Shown piece by piece: positions 1 to 8,070 of a stretch of 64,000 nucleotides of DNA. Source of the DNA: Actinomadura formosensis NBRC 14204 (GTDB lineage: Bacteria; Actinomycetota; Actinomycetes; Streptosporangiales; Streptosporangiaceae). The notes under the pieces were generated by a model. That model saw only the letters and a list, made by a program, of their open reading frames with translations. It ran no database searches and was not told where the DNA came from. Position numbers and translations under genes: made by a program. Numbering within the stretch: position 1 is the stretch's first letter; every line of letters begins with the position of its first letter. The stretch is from positions 1-64,000 of the forward strand of contig NZ_BCQQ01000003.1 in the NCBI RefSeq assembly GCF_001552155.1, written 5' to 3'.

Positions 1-142
1 CCGCGCGGGACAGCGCGGCGCCGAGCGCCGTGCCGACGCGGCCGGCGCCGACGACGCCGACCGCGAGCCGCGCGGGCCGGTCCGCCGGGAACTGCGCCCC
101 GTTTCCGGGCGCGCCGGAGGAGGGCGTGTCATATGGGTCCAT
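1..142 (-). CDS. DUF2520 / Rossmann-like protein, N-terminal part only
   Basis: The first 47 codons of a minus-strand gene that leaves the window at base 1. The ATG is at 142. After about 26 polar residues comes a beta-strand plus glycine-rich loop (VGVVGAGRVGTALGAAL), the dinucleotide-binding start of a Rossmann fold. This opening is typical of the actinobacterial DUF2520 proteins, which are usually encoded just upstream of panC; that identity rests on the family pattern, because the C-terminal domain is outside the window. The 109 bases between it and the permease stop contain no gene. Confidence 0.6.
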   Translation of the reverse strand, partial: MDPYDTPSSGAPGNGAQFPADRPARLAVGVVGAGRVGTALGAALSRA

Positions 143-251
143 CAGTTCGTTCCAGTCCTCACGGGCAGGTACCGGACGTGCGCGCACCAGCGTACCCGCG
201 GGACCCGGTCACGCGGTCCGGTGGGTGACGATCGCCACCCCGGTTCCCCAT

Positions 252-2741
252 TCAGTCATGCGCCAGCGACTCCACGATGGAGGTCTTGGCGGCGCGCCGC
301 GCGGGCAGGACGGCGGCGAGCGTCCCGGCCAGCCCCGCGAGCAGGACGAATCCGGCGATCTGGAGATACGGCAGGGCGAACACCGATCCCTCGATCATCG
401 CGCTGGTCGCGGCCCAGCCGAACACGCCGCCGAGCACGACCCCGGTCAGCGCGCCGATCATCGCCATGACGACCGCCTCGATCGACAGCATCCGGCGCAG
501 CTGGCGTTTGGTGAGACCGAGGGCGCGCAGCAACGCCGATTCGCGGGTTCGTTCCACGACCGAGAGGGTCAGCGTGTTGGCGATGCCGAACAGCGCGATG
601 ATGATCGCGAGACCGAGCAGCCCCCCGAAGACCAGCAGCACCATGTCGATCGCCCTCTTCACCTGCTCTTCGAAGTCGGCGGTGGAGGTGACCTTCGCCG
701 CGGGGTACGGCCGCACCGCCTCGTCCACGATCTTCCGCGCCTCGTCGGGGGACAGGGCATCGCTGGTCTTGACGTAGATCTCGCCCGGGGCGACCTTGCC
801 GAAGTACCGGATGAAGTCGGCCTCCGGCAGGATGACCCCGCTGAAGTGCTCGCCCAGCTTGTACATGCCGACGATCTCGACCGGGACGGTGCCCTGCCGC
901 GTCTTGATCCGCAGGGACTTGCCGACCTCCCATCCGGGGATGCTCGCGGCGGTCTCGTCCACGATCGCGGTTCCCGGCTTCAGGTCGGACATCGAGCCGG
1001 TCTTCATGTCCACCTTCACCGTCGAGCCCCACGCGGACGCGGTCACCGTCATGAACGCGTCCTCCCTGCCGTTGGCCGTGCCCGCATGGTCACGGACCTC
1101 GACGACCTTCTCGACCTGGGGCCGCCCGCGCAGGTCGTCGCCGAGCGCGGGCGGGAGGTCCTTTCCGCTCTGGGTCGCGATCCTGAACTGGGCGGGGAAC
1201 TGCTCGTCCAGCTTGTGCGCCGCGGTCGCCTTGCTGCTCGCCGCGATGACCGCGAACAGGCTCATCAGCCCGACACCGACGGTCAGCGCGATCGTCGTGG
1301 TGGCGGTGCGGCGCGGGGCGCGCTGCGCGTTCGCCACCGCCAGCCGTCCCGGGACGCCGCCGAGCCGCGCCGGGATCGCGCCCGCCAGCCGCCCCATCGG
1401 GCGGATGAGCGCCGGCATCCCCGCGACCACCGCGAGGAAGAAGACGCAGCCGGAGAACGCGACCACGAACATCGCGACCTGCCCCTTCTCCATGACCAGC
1501 GCGCCGAACACGCCGATGGCGAGGCCGCCGGACGCGAGCAGCACGGCGAGTGCGGTGCGCCAGACACCGAGCCGGAACCGCCGGCCGCCCGGTTCCAGCC
1601 CGGCGCGCAGTGCCGCGACGGGCGCGACCCTGGTGGCGGCGCGGGCGGGCAGCAGCGCGGACAGGACGGTCACGACGACGCCGACACCGAGCCCGATCAG
1701 GATCGTCCGCACCGCGAGGGACGGGCCGGTGATCGCCACGTTCGAGTTCAGCCTGCTGATCAGGACGAGCGCGCCCTGCCCCAGACCGACGCCCGCGGCG
1801 ATGCCGAGCAGCGAGCCGGTCAGCCCCACCACCGCCGACTCGGTGAGCACGCCGCCGAAGACCTGCCGGCGGGTCGCGCCGACGCAGCGCAGCAGCGCCA
1901 TCTCCCGCATCCGCTGCGCGACCAGGATCGCGAACGTGTTGTAGATGACCAGGGCGGACACCAGCATCGCGACCAGCGCGAAGATCAGCAGACCGGCACG
2001 GATGAGCTCGGTGTCGGCGCCCGCCTGCTTCGCCAGCATCGCGCCGAGTTCCGGGCCGGTGAGGACTCGGTAGCTGGGACCGATGGCGGCCTTCACCGCG
2101 GCCTGGGACGCCGTGCCCGCGATGTCGATCTCGTGATAGTTCTTCTGGCCGGTCATCCAGACCGTGGTCACCGGGTCGAAGCCCACCGCGCCGAAGACGC
2201 TCGCCTCCTGGTCGATGCCGAAGTCGACCAGCCCGACGACACGGAACTTGTGCGGCCGTTCCTCGCTGTCCAAGACCGTCGCCGTGTCACCGACGGTGAA
2301 GCCCTCCCGCTTGGCGACCTTGCTGTCGATGACGGTCTCGCCGCCGTTGGAGGGGGGCCGGCCCTTGTCCACGTCATAGCGCAGCAGACGTCCGGACGGC
2401 ACGGACATCCCTATCGTGGCGAAGTCGCCGACCGTCCTACCGTCCTTGCCCACCAGTGCGGTCTCGCCCCTGACCAGGCCCTGGGCCTCGGTCACCCCGG
2501 GGACGGAGCGGATCTTCTGCAGCAGCGGGGCCGAGAGCTCCTTCCCCGCCTTCTCGTTGTACAGCACCGCGACGTCGACCTTGTCGGCCGACCGGGCGAA
2601 CGTCTTGGCGATGCCCTTGTTCATCGTGTCGGTCAGCACGAACGTGCCGGAGATGAAGCCGACGCCCAGGGTGATGGCCACCGCGGTCAGCAACAACCTC
2701 AGTTTGTGGGCGCGCAGGCCCGCCAGTGTCGTCCTCAGCAT
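252..2741 (-). CDS. ABC transporter permease, FtsX/MacB type
   Basis: An integral membrane permease of about 829 residues with the duplicated FtsX layout. There is an N-terminal membrane helix (near residues 15-40), a periplasmic-type MacB core domain, three helices around 255-380, more helices near 400-455, a second N-terminal-type helix near 490 and a second core domain, then a last three-helix bundle near 705-820. Such permeases move substrates or transmit mechanical force across the membrane, powered by a separate ATPase. The ATG at 2741 overlaps the TGA of the upstream ATPase gene by one base; a GTG three bases earlier is possible but sits too close to the GGGGG ribosome site. The two genes are plainly translationally coupled. 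The substrate cannot be read from sequence; the neighbouring two-component genes suggest an envelope-stress or antibiotic-peptide role. Confidence 0.9.
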   Translation of the reverse strand: MLRTTLAGLRAHKLRLLLTAVAITLGVGFISGTFVLTDTMNKGIAKTFARSADKVDVAVLYNEKAGKELSAPLLQKIRSVPGVTEAQGLVRGETALVGKDGRTVGDFATIGMSVPSGRLLRYDVDKGRPPSNGGETVIDSKVAKREGFTVGDTATVLDSEERPHKFRVVGLVDFGIDQEASVFGAVGFDPVTTVWMTGQKNYHEIDIAGTASQAAVKAAIGPSYRVLTGPELGAMLAKQAGADTELIRAGLLIFALVAMLVSALVIYNTFAILVAQRMREMALLRCVGATRRQVFGGVLTESAVVGLTGSLLGIAAGVGLGQGALVLISRLNSNVAITGPSLAVRTILIGLGVGVVVTVLSALLPARAATRVAPVAALRAGLEPGGRRFRLGVWRTALAVLLASGGLAIGVFGALVMEKGQVAMFVVAFSGCVFFLAVVAGMPALIRPMGRLAGAIPARLGGVPGRLAVANAQRAPRRTATTTIALTVGVGLMSLFAVIAASSKATAAHKLDEQFPAQFRIATQSGKDLPPALGDDLRGRPQVEKVVEVRDHAGTANGREDAFMTVTASAWGSTVKVDMKTGSMSDLKPGTAIVDETAASIPGWEVGKSLRIKTRQGTVPVEIVGMYKLGEHFSGVILPEADFIRYFGKVAPGEIYVKTSDALSPDEARKIVDEAVRPYPAAKVTSTADFEEQVKRAIDMVLLVFGGLLGLAIIIALFGIANTLTLSVVERTRESALLRALGLTKRQLRRMLSIEAVVMAMIGALTGVVLGGVFGWAATSAMIEGSVFALPYLQIAGFVLLAGLAGTLAAVLPARRAAKTSIVESLAHD

Positions 2742-3514
2742 CACGCCCCCAGAGCCTTGAGCCGGTCCAGGACGGCCTCCGGGGTCGGCCGGAAGATCTC
2801 GGAGACGATCTCACCGTCCCGTAGGAACACCACCCGGTCGGCGTACGAGGCGGCCACCGGGTCGTGGGTGACCATCACGATCGTCTGGCCCATCTCCCGG
2901 ACGGACGAGCGCAGGAACCCGAGAACCTCCGCGCCTGCCCGCGAGTCCAGGTTGCCGGTCGGCTCGTCCGCGAAGATGACCTCGGGCCGGGCGACGATGG
3001 CGCGCGCGCACGCCACCCTCTGCTGCTGGCCGCCCGACAACTCGCTAGGACGGTGCCCCAGCCGGTCGCTCAGGCCCAGGACGTCCACGACCCGCTGGAA
3101 CCAGGCACGGTCGGGCTTGCGTCCGGCCAGTTCCATCGGCAGCAGGATGTTCTGCTCGGCGGTAAGCGTCGGCAGCAGGTTGAACGCCTGGAACACGAAC
3201 CCGACCCTGTCGCGGCGCATCAGCGTCAACTGCCGGTCGCCCATCCGGGTGATCTCGGCGTCGCCGAGCATGATCCGCCCGCCGGTGACGGTGTCGAGCC
3301 CCGCCAGGCAGTGCATCAGCGTCGACTTCCCGGACCCGGACGGCCCCATGATCGCGGTGAACGCGCCCTTGGCGAATCCGACCCCGACGCCGCGCAGCGC
3401 GTGTACGGCCGCGTCACCGGTCCCGTACACCTTCGACACGCCCTCGGCGGTGACGGCTGGTGGCGCTTCGGCACCCGGGACTCCCCCGGGCGGATCGGTG
3501 AACGTGCTGGTCAC
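2741..3514 (-). CDS. ABC transporter ATP-binding protein, LolD/MacB type
   Basis: Cytosolic ATPase partner of the FtsX-type permease encoded next. It has Walker A GPSGSGKST, the Q-loop in VFQAFNLLPTLT, the signature LSGGQQQR, Walker B VIFADEPTG and the H-loop VTHD, in the usual order over 257 residues. This subfamily (LolD/MacB/FtsE-like) serves permeases with large extracytoplasmic domains. The GTG start at 3514 follows GAAGGAG at good spacing. The 194 bases between it and the response regulator gene upstream hold an inverted repeat at 3630-3649, so the ABC pair probably has its own regulated promoter. Confidence 0.93.
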   Translation of the reverse strand: MTSTFTDPPGGVPGAEAPPAVTAEGVSKVYGTGDAAVHALRGVGVGFAKGAFTAIMGPSGSGKSTLMHCLAGLDTVTGGRIMLGDAEITRMGDRQLTLMRRDRVGFVFQAFNLLPTLTAEQNILLPMELAGRKPDRAWFQRVVDVLGLSDRLGHRPSELSGGQQQRVACARAIVARPEVIFADEPTGNLDSRAGAEVLGFLRSSVREMGQTIVMVTHDPVAASYADRVVFLRDGEIVSEIFRPTPEAVLDRLKALGA

Positions 3515-3629
3515 AATGGCTCCTTCGTGGTCCGGACTGATCAGCGACCACGTTAGGAATCCGCGCCGCCGCTGCCATCGCCCCGGCGGCCACGCTCTGC
3601 GTCCCCCTCCCGGCTATCCGCGGCACCCG

Positions 3630-3649
3630 CGTACGACCTGAGTCGTACG
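3630..3649. promoter_or_regulatory. Inverted repeat upstream of the ABC operon, candidate response-regulator site
   Basis: Perfect 8-bp arms CGTACGAC and GTCGTACG around CTGA, about 116 bases upstream of the ATPase GTG and 60 bases downstream of the regulator stop. NarL/LuxR-type regulators bind as dimers to inverted repeats of this kind. Assignment to the adjacent regulator is inference from position. Confidence 0.45.
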
Positions 3650-3708
3650 GGCCCGTCACCCTGCCCGCCGACCCGGGAAGCGGAGAGGAGGGCGAACGAT
3701 CAGATCGT

Positions 3709-4407
3709 TTACGCGGAGTGACCTCGCCCGCCGCTTTTGACCAGACCCGTCTCGTAGGCGAAGACGACGGCCTGCACGCGGTCCCGCAGCCCGAGCTTCA
3801 TCAGGATGCGTCCCATATGCGTCTTGACCGTGGCCTCCGAGACGTACAGCCGGCCCGCGATCTCCGCGTTCGACATGCCGCGCGCGACGAGCCGCAGCAC
3901 CTCGCCCTCCCGCTCGGTCAGCGTCTCCAGCGCGCCGCCCGCCTTCTCCTCCGCGTCCGGCAGGTGCACCGCGAACCGGTCCAGCAGGCGCTTGGTGGTG
4001 CTCGGCGCGACCACCGCGTCCCCCGAGTGCACCGCCTTGATCGCCTCGATGAGCTGGGCCGGCCCCGCGTCCTTCAGCAGGAACCCGCCGGCCCCCGCCT
4101 TGAGCGCCGCGAACGCGTACTCGTCCAGGTCGAACGTGGTCAGGATGATCACCTTCGGCCCGGACCGCGCCACCACCCGCCGGGTCGCCTCGATGCCGTC
4201 CATCCGCGGCATCCGCACGTCCATGAGCACCACGTCGGCGCGCGTGCCGCCCAGCAGTTCCACCGCCTTCACGCCGTCGCCGGCCTCACCCACGACCTCG
4301 ATGTCGGGCTGCGCGTCCAGGACCATCCGGAACCCGGCCCGCACCAGCTCCTGGTCGTCCACCAGCACCACCCGGATGGGCGGCGCCGCGTCCTCAACCT
4401 CGATCAT
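3709..4407 (-). CDS. Two-component response regulator, NarL/LuxR family
   Basis: DNA-binding regulator of about 232 residues. The receiver domain has the acidic pair in VVLVDDQ, the phospho-acceptor Asp near residue 63 in VVLMDVRMPRMDG, the switch Thr in LTTFDLDEY and the Lys in FLLKDA. The C-terminal GerE/LuxR helix-turn-helix runs from LTEREGEVLRLVARG through SEATVKTHMGRILMKLGL. An ATG at 4407 with GGGAG five bases upstream is preferred to the GTG at 4413, which is too close to that site. It follows the kinase gene by about 57 bases on the same strand, and it probably controls the ABC transporter downstream. Confidence 0.93.
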   Translation of the reverse strand: MIEVEDAAPPIRVVLVDDQELVRAGFRMVLDAQPDIEVVGEAGDGVKAVELLGGTRADVVLMDVRMPRMDGIEATRRVVARSGPKVIILTTFDLDEYAFAALKAGAGGFLLKDAGPAQLIEAIKAVHSGDAVVAPSTTKRLLDRFAVHLPDAEEKAGGALETLTEREGEVLRLVARGMSNAEIAGRLYVSEATVKTHMGRILMKLGLRDRVQAVVFAYETGLVKSGGRGHSA

Positions 4408-4464
4408 GCACACTCCCTGTGGGACGACCGGCCGCGCAGGCCGCGCCCCTCTCGGTCCGCCTGG

Positions 4465-5634
4465 TCATGCCGCGACCTCCTCGCGCACCGGAAGGGTCGC
4501 GACCACCTCGAAGCCGCCGCCGGGACGCGGGGCCGCGCGGACGCCGCCGCCGTACACGGCGACGCGCTCGCGCATTCCGGCGAGGCCGTGGCCCCGTCCG
4601 TCGTCGAAGGCCGCCGCGCCGCGCCCATCGTCCTCCACCCGGATCTCCAGCGCGTCATCGGCGTACCGCAGCCGCACCGACACGTTCACCCGCGGGCCCG
4701 CGTGCTTGAGCGCGTTGGTCAGCGCCTCCTGGACGATCCGGAAGACGGTGAGCTGCCGCCCCTGCGACATGGCCGCGGGCACCCCGTCCACCTCGTAGGT
4801 CACCGCCAGCCCGGACGCGCGGACCTGCTCCACGAGGTCGGCCAGTTCGGCCACCCCGGGCTGCGGCGCGAACGCCCCCGCGTCGTCGTCCTCGCGCAGG
4901 ACGCCGAGGAGCCGCCGCATCTCCGCCAGCGCCAGCCGCCCGGTCGAGGAGATCGTGTCGAGCGCCTGCCTGGCCCGTCCCACGTCGGTGTCGATCGCGT
5001 AGGACGCGCCGTCGGCCTGCACGACGATCACGCTGACGTTGTGCGCCACGACGTCGTGCAGTTCCCGGGCGATACGCGCCCGCTCGGCTGCCATGGCCAC
5101 CTTGACCTCGTTGTCGCGTTCGCGCTCCAGCCGCTCCGCCCGCTCCTCCACCGAACGCAGGTACGCCCGGCGCGTCCGCATGTGCAGGCCGAGCACGTAC
5201 ACGCCCGCGACCAGCACCGTCAGCATGAGGAACGTGGTTCTGCGGTGATCGGCACTGGCCGCGTAGCGGTAGGTCGCCATGCCCGCGCCGAGTTCCGCGA
5301 CCAGCGCCGCCGCCAGACCCCAGCGGAACGAGCATCCGGCCGTGACCGTGTAGAGCCCCATCAGGACGGCCAGGTTCGCCGGGATCGTGGGCACCTGCAA
5401 GACGCACTGGACGCACGAGACCAGCGCAACCGCGGCGAACACCGTGCGAGGGAACGTCCGGCGGAGGATGAGCGGACCGGTCAGCGCCGCCGTCCACATC
5501 AGGAACCGCGGCGTCTGGATCCCGTACGCGCCCGCGAGGATGCCGGGCAGGGACATGAGCAGAACCTGTGCCGCGTAGAACGCGTCGACCAGCGGCTTCT
5601 TACGCCGCAGCCAATCCCACACGCTCGCCACCAT
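4465..5634 (-). CDS. Sensor histidine kinase, NarL-partner type (HisKA_3)
   Basis: Membrane kinase of 389 residues. The N-terminal 150 residues contain several hydrophobic helices with almost no extracytoplasmic loop, as in intramembrane-sensing actinobacterial kinases. A short charged coiled coil (about 160-185) leads to the HisKA_3 dimerisation helix with phospho-acceptor His193 in ARELHDVVAHNV. The HATPase_c domain follows with its N box near QEALTNALKHAG and glycine-rich box EDDGRGAAAFDDGRGHGLAGM. It should phosphorylate the regulator encoded immediately downstream. With the ABC ATPase and permease the set resembles sensing-and-efflux modules, but the signal is unknown. Confidence 0.93.
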   Translation of the reverse strand: MVASVWDWLRRKKPLVDAFYAAQVLLMSLPGILAGAYGIQTPRFLMWTAALTGPLILRRTFPRTVFAAVALVSCVQCVLQVPTIPANLAVLMGLYTVTAGCSFRWGLAAALVAELGAGMATYRYAASADHRRTTFLMLTVLVAGVYVLGLHMRTRRAYLRSVEERAERLERERDNEVKVAMAAERARIARELHDVVAHNVSVIVVQADGASYAIDTDVGRARQALDTISSTGRLALAEMRRLLGVLREDDDAGAFAPQPGVAELADLVEQVRASGLAVTYEVDGVPAAMSQGRQLTVFRIVQEALTNALKHAGPRVNVSVRLRYADDALEIRVEDDGRGAAAFDDGRGHGLAGMRERVAVYGGGVRAAPRPGGGFEVVATLPVREEVAA

Positions 5635-5744
5635 GGCGACAGGGTACGTACACGCTGGTCAGCGGCGGATCAGCCGCAGGTCTGACCCCTGTCCACCGCA
5701 AGGAGGGCGCGAGGGACGCCGTCGCCCACGGTAACGTCACAGTT

Positions 5745-6758
5745 GTGGAGGCGTTGGTTCCCGAATGGCTGACATGGCGCACGGCGATGGAGCGGGCGCT
5801 GTACGGGGAGGACGGGTTCTACCGGCGCGGAGAACGCCCGGCGGAGCACTTCCGCACCTCGGTGCACGCGTCCCCGCGCTTCGCCGCCGCCGTCGTCCGC
5901 CTGCTGGTCGAGGTCGACGCCCTCCTCGGACGTCCCGACCGGCTGGACGTGGTCGACATCGGCGCCGGATCCGGGCGCCTGCTGAGCAACATCCTGGCCG
6001 ACGCGCCCGCCGACCTGGCCTCCCGGCTCGCCCCTACCGCGGTGGAGATCGCGCCCCGCCCCGCGGAGGTGCCGGACCGGATCGTCTGGCGGCCGGACCT
6101 GCCCGACCGCATCACCGGCCTCGCCGTCGCCAACGAGTGGCTCGACAACGTGCCCCTGGACGTGGTCGAACGCACGCCGGACGGTGTCCGGACCGTGCTG
6201 GTCGACCCGGCCACCGGGACCGAACGTCCCGGGCCGTGGCCGTCCGCCGAGGACAGCGACTGGCTGGAGCGCTGGTGGCCGCTCCGCGAGCCGGGAGACC
6301 GCGCCGAGATCGGCCACCCGCGCTGCAACGCCTGGGCCGCGGTGATCAGGCGGCTCTCCCGGGGGCTCGCGCTCGCCGTGGACTACTCGCACTCGCGCGG
6401 GGCCCGCCCCGTGTACGGGACGCTGACCGGATACCGGGACGGCGCCACCGTCCCGGCCGTCCCGGACGGATCGTGCGACGTCACCGCCCACGTAGCGCTG
6501 GACGCCTGCGGCATCGCCGGGGAGCGCGCGGGCGCGACGTCCACCCTCCTGGCCACCCAGCGCGATGCCCTGCTGGGCCTCGGCCTGTCCGGCACCCGCC
6601 CGCCGCTGGACCTGGCCCACCGCGATCCCTGCGGCTACGTCGCCGCTCTCTGCCACGCCGGCGAGGACGCGGAGTTGATCGACCCGTCCGGCCTGGGCGG
6701 GTTCGGGTGGCTCGCCCAGACCGTCGGCGTCCCGATCCCCGCCGTCCTCTCCCCCTGA
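5745..6758 (+). CDS. SAM-dependent methyltransferase, MidA/NDUFAF7 (DUF185) family
   Basis: A 337-residue class I methyltransferase. The MidA-like N-terminus (WRTAMERALYGEDGFYR, then the HFRTSVHASPRFA segment) precedes the SAM-binding motif VDIGAGSGRLLSNI; a conserved NEWLDN segment follows. The frame is open further upstream, but conservation begins near the GTG at 5745; an ATG at 5787 is a possible shorter start. NDUFAF7, the mitochondrial relative, methylates the NDUFS2 (NuoD-type) subunit of complex I. A solitary nuoD paralogue lies 3.6 kb downstream, which makes a similar enzyme-substrate link worth testing. It is divergent from the histidine kinase gene, with about 110 bases between. 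Confidence 0.8.
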   Translation: MEALVPEWLTWRTAMERALYGEDGFYRRGERPAEHFRTSVHASPRFAAAVVRLLVEVDALLGRPDRLDVVDIGAGSGRLLSNILADAPADLASRLAPTAVEIAPRPAEVPDRIVWRPDLPDRITGLAVANEWLDNVPLDVVERTPDGVRTVLVDPATGTERPGPWPSAEDSDWLERWWPLREPGDRAEIGHPRCNAWAAVIRRLSRGLALAVDYSHSRGARPVYGTLTGYRDGATVPAVPDGSCDVTAHVALDACGIAGERAGATSTLLATQRDALLGLGLSGTRPPLDLAHRDPCGYVAALCHAGEDAELIDPSGLGGFGWLAQTVGVPIPAVLSP

Positions 6759-6777
6759 CCGGGGCCGCGGCCCGGGG

Positions 6778-7986
6778 TCAGCGTTCCACGTGCAGCGCCT
6801 CCAGGCCGCGCAGGACGTACCCGGGCTTCCACTGCGGCTCCGCGGACAGGCGGAGGTCGGGGGCGGCGCGCAGGAGCGCGCCGAACGACTCGGTGAGCTC
6901 GATGCGCGCGAGCGGGGCGCCCAGGCAGTAGTGGATGCCGAGCCCGAACGTGATGTGCGGGTTCGGGTCGCGGGACAGGTCGAGCCGGTCCGGCTCGGCG
7001 AACACCTCCGGATCCCGGTTGGCGGACGCGAACTGAAGCGCCACCTCCGCCCCGCGGGGGATGTCGACGCCGGCGACCGTGATGTCCTCCAGGACCCAGC
7101 GTTCGAACATGGGCGCCGGGGTGTCGTAGCGCAGCAGCTCCTCCACCGCCGTGGGGACGAGCTCCGGTTCGGCACGGAGACGCTCCAGCTCGCCGGGGTT
7201 GCGGAACAGCGACCACCAGCCGTTGCCGGTCGCGTTGACCGTGGCCTCGTGCCCGGCGTTGAGCAGCAGGACGCAGGTGCCGACCAGCTCATCCTCGGTG
7301 AGCCGGTCGCCCTCGTCCACGACCTGCGCGAGCGCGGTGATGAGGTCGTCGCGCGGCTCGTCCCGCCTGCTGCGGGCCAGCGTGCGCAGATAGTCGGAGA
7401 ACTCGACGGCGGCGCGGACGGCGGTGCGCCGCGCCTCCTCCGGAGGGTTCAGCTCGTACATGCCGCAGATGCCGGCCGACCAGGGACGCAGGAGATACCG
7501 GTCCTCGGGCGGGACGCCGAGCATCTCGGCGATCACGTTGACCGGCAGCGGCTCGGCGATCTCGGCGAGCAGGTCGCCGCCGCCCCCGTCGGCGAGGGCC
7601 CCGGCCAGCTCGGTGGCGAGCCGTCTGATCGTCGGGCGCAGCCCCTCCACCATCCGCGCGGTGAACGCCTTCGACACCAGCCGCCGCAGCCGCGTGTGCG
7701 TGGGCGGCTCCACGTCCAGCATCCCGGCGCGGACGAGGTCCCAGAACGGCTTGAGGAAGTCGGCCTCCGGCCGCCGGCCGAACTCCTCGTGGCTCCCGAT
7801 GTGAAGGTACGACCGTCCGAGCCGTCGGTCCCGCAGCAGCGCATCGACGTCCTCGTACCGGCTGATCACCCACTGCCCCGTCGGCTCGTGAAAGAACACC
7901 GGGCGCTCCTCGCGGAGCCGCTCGAACACCGGGTAGGGGTCCGCCACGAACTCGGGGGACCAGGGGTCGTACACCGCGTCACTCAT
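6778..7986 (-). CDS. Cytochrome P450
   Basis: Soluble bacterial P450 of 402 residues, a haem monooxygenase. Visible signatures are the I-helix oxygen-binding region LLNAGHEATVNATGN, the K-helix ExxR in EELLRYDTP, and the haem loop FGLGIHYCLGAPLARIE with the axial Cys. The I-helix has Ala where many members carry a second Thr (AGHEAT), but the key Thr remains. The ATG at 7986 (MSDAVYDPW) gives a standard CYP105/107-like N-terminus; longer frames upstream are low-complexity. No ferredoxin or reductase gene is adjacent, so electron partners must come from elsewhere. Substrate cannot be inferred. It is convergent with the MidA-type gene, only 19 bases away. Confidence 0.92.
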   Translation of the reverse strand: MSDAVYDPWSPEFVADPYPVFERLREERPVFFHEPTGQWVISRYEDVDALLRDRRLGRSYLHIGSHEEFGRRPEADFLKPFWDLVRAGMLDVEPPTHTRLRRLVSKAFTARMVEGLRPTIRRLATELAGALADGGGGDLLAEIAEPLPVNVIAEMLGVPPEDRYLLRPWSAGICGMYELNPPEEARRTAVRAAVEFSDYLRTLARSRRDEPRDDLITALAQVVDEGDRLTEDELVGTCVLLLNAGHEATVNATGNGWWSLFRNPGELERLRAEPELVPTAVEELLRYDTPAPMFERWVLEDITVAGVDIPRGAEVALQFASANRDPEVFAEPDRLDLSRDPNPHITFGLGIHYCLGAPLARIELTESFGALLRAAPDLRLSAEPQWKPGYVLRGLEALHVER

Positions 7987-8070
7987 GCCCCGAAGATATG
8001 CGCATTTCACCCACTTCGGACACCGCCCCCAGGTCACCGCCCCCCAGGTCAGGGCCACCCCGCCGGGACG

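Noticed and set aside
30..3641. A 1203-codon plus-strand open frame opposite the ABC genes
   Set aside because: Its product is Arg/Gly/His-rich without domain structure. The minus strand has a complete ATPase and permease with all motifs; the open frame is a GC-bias shadow.
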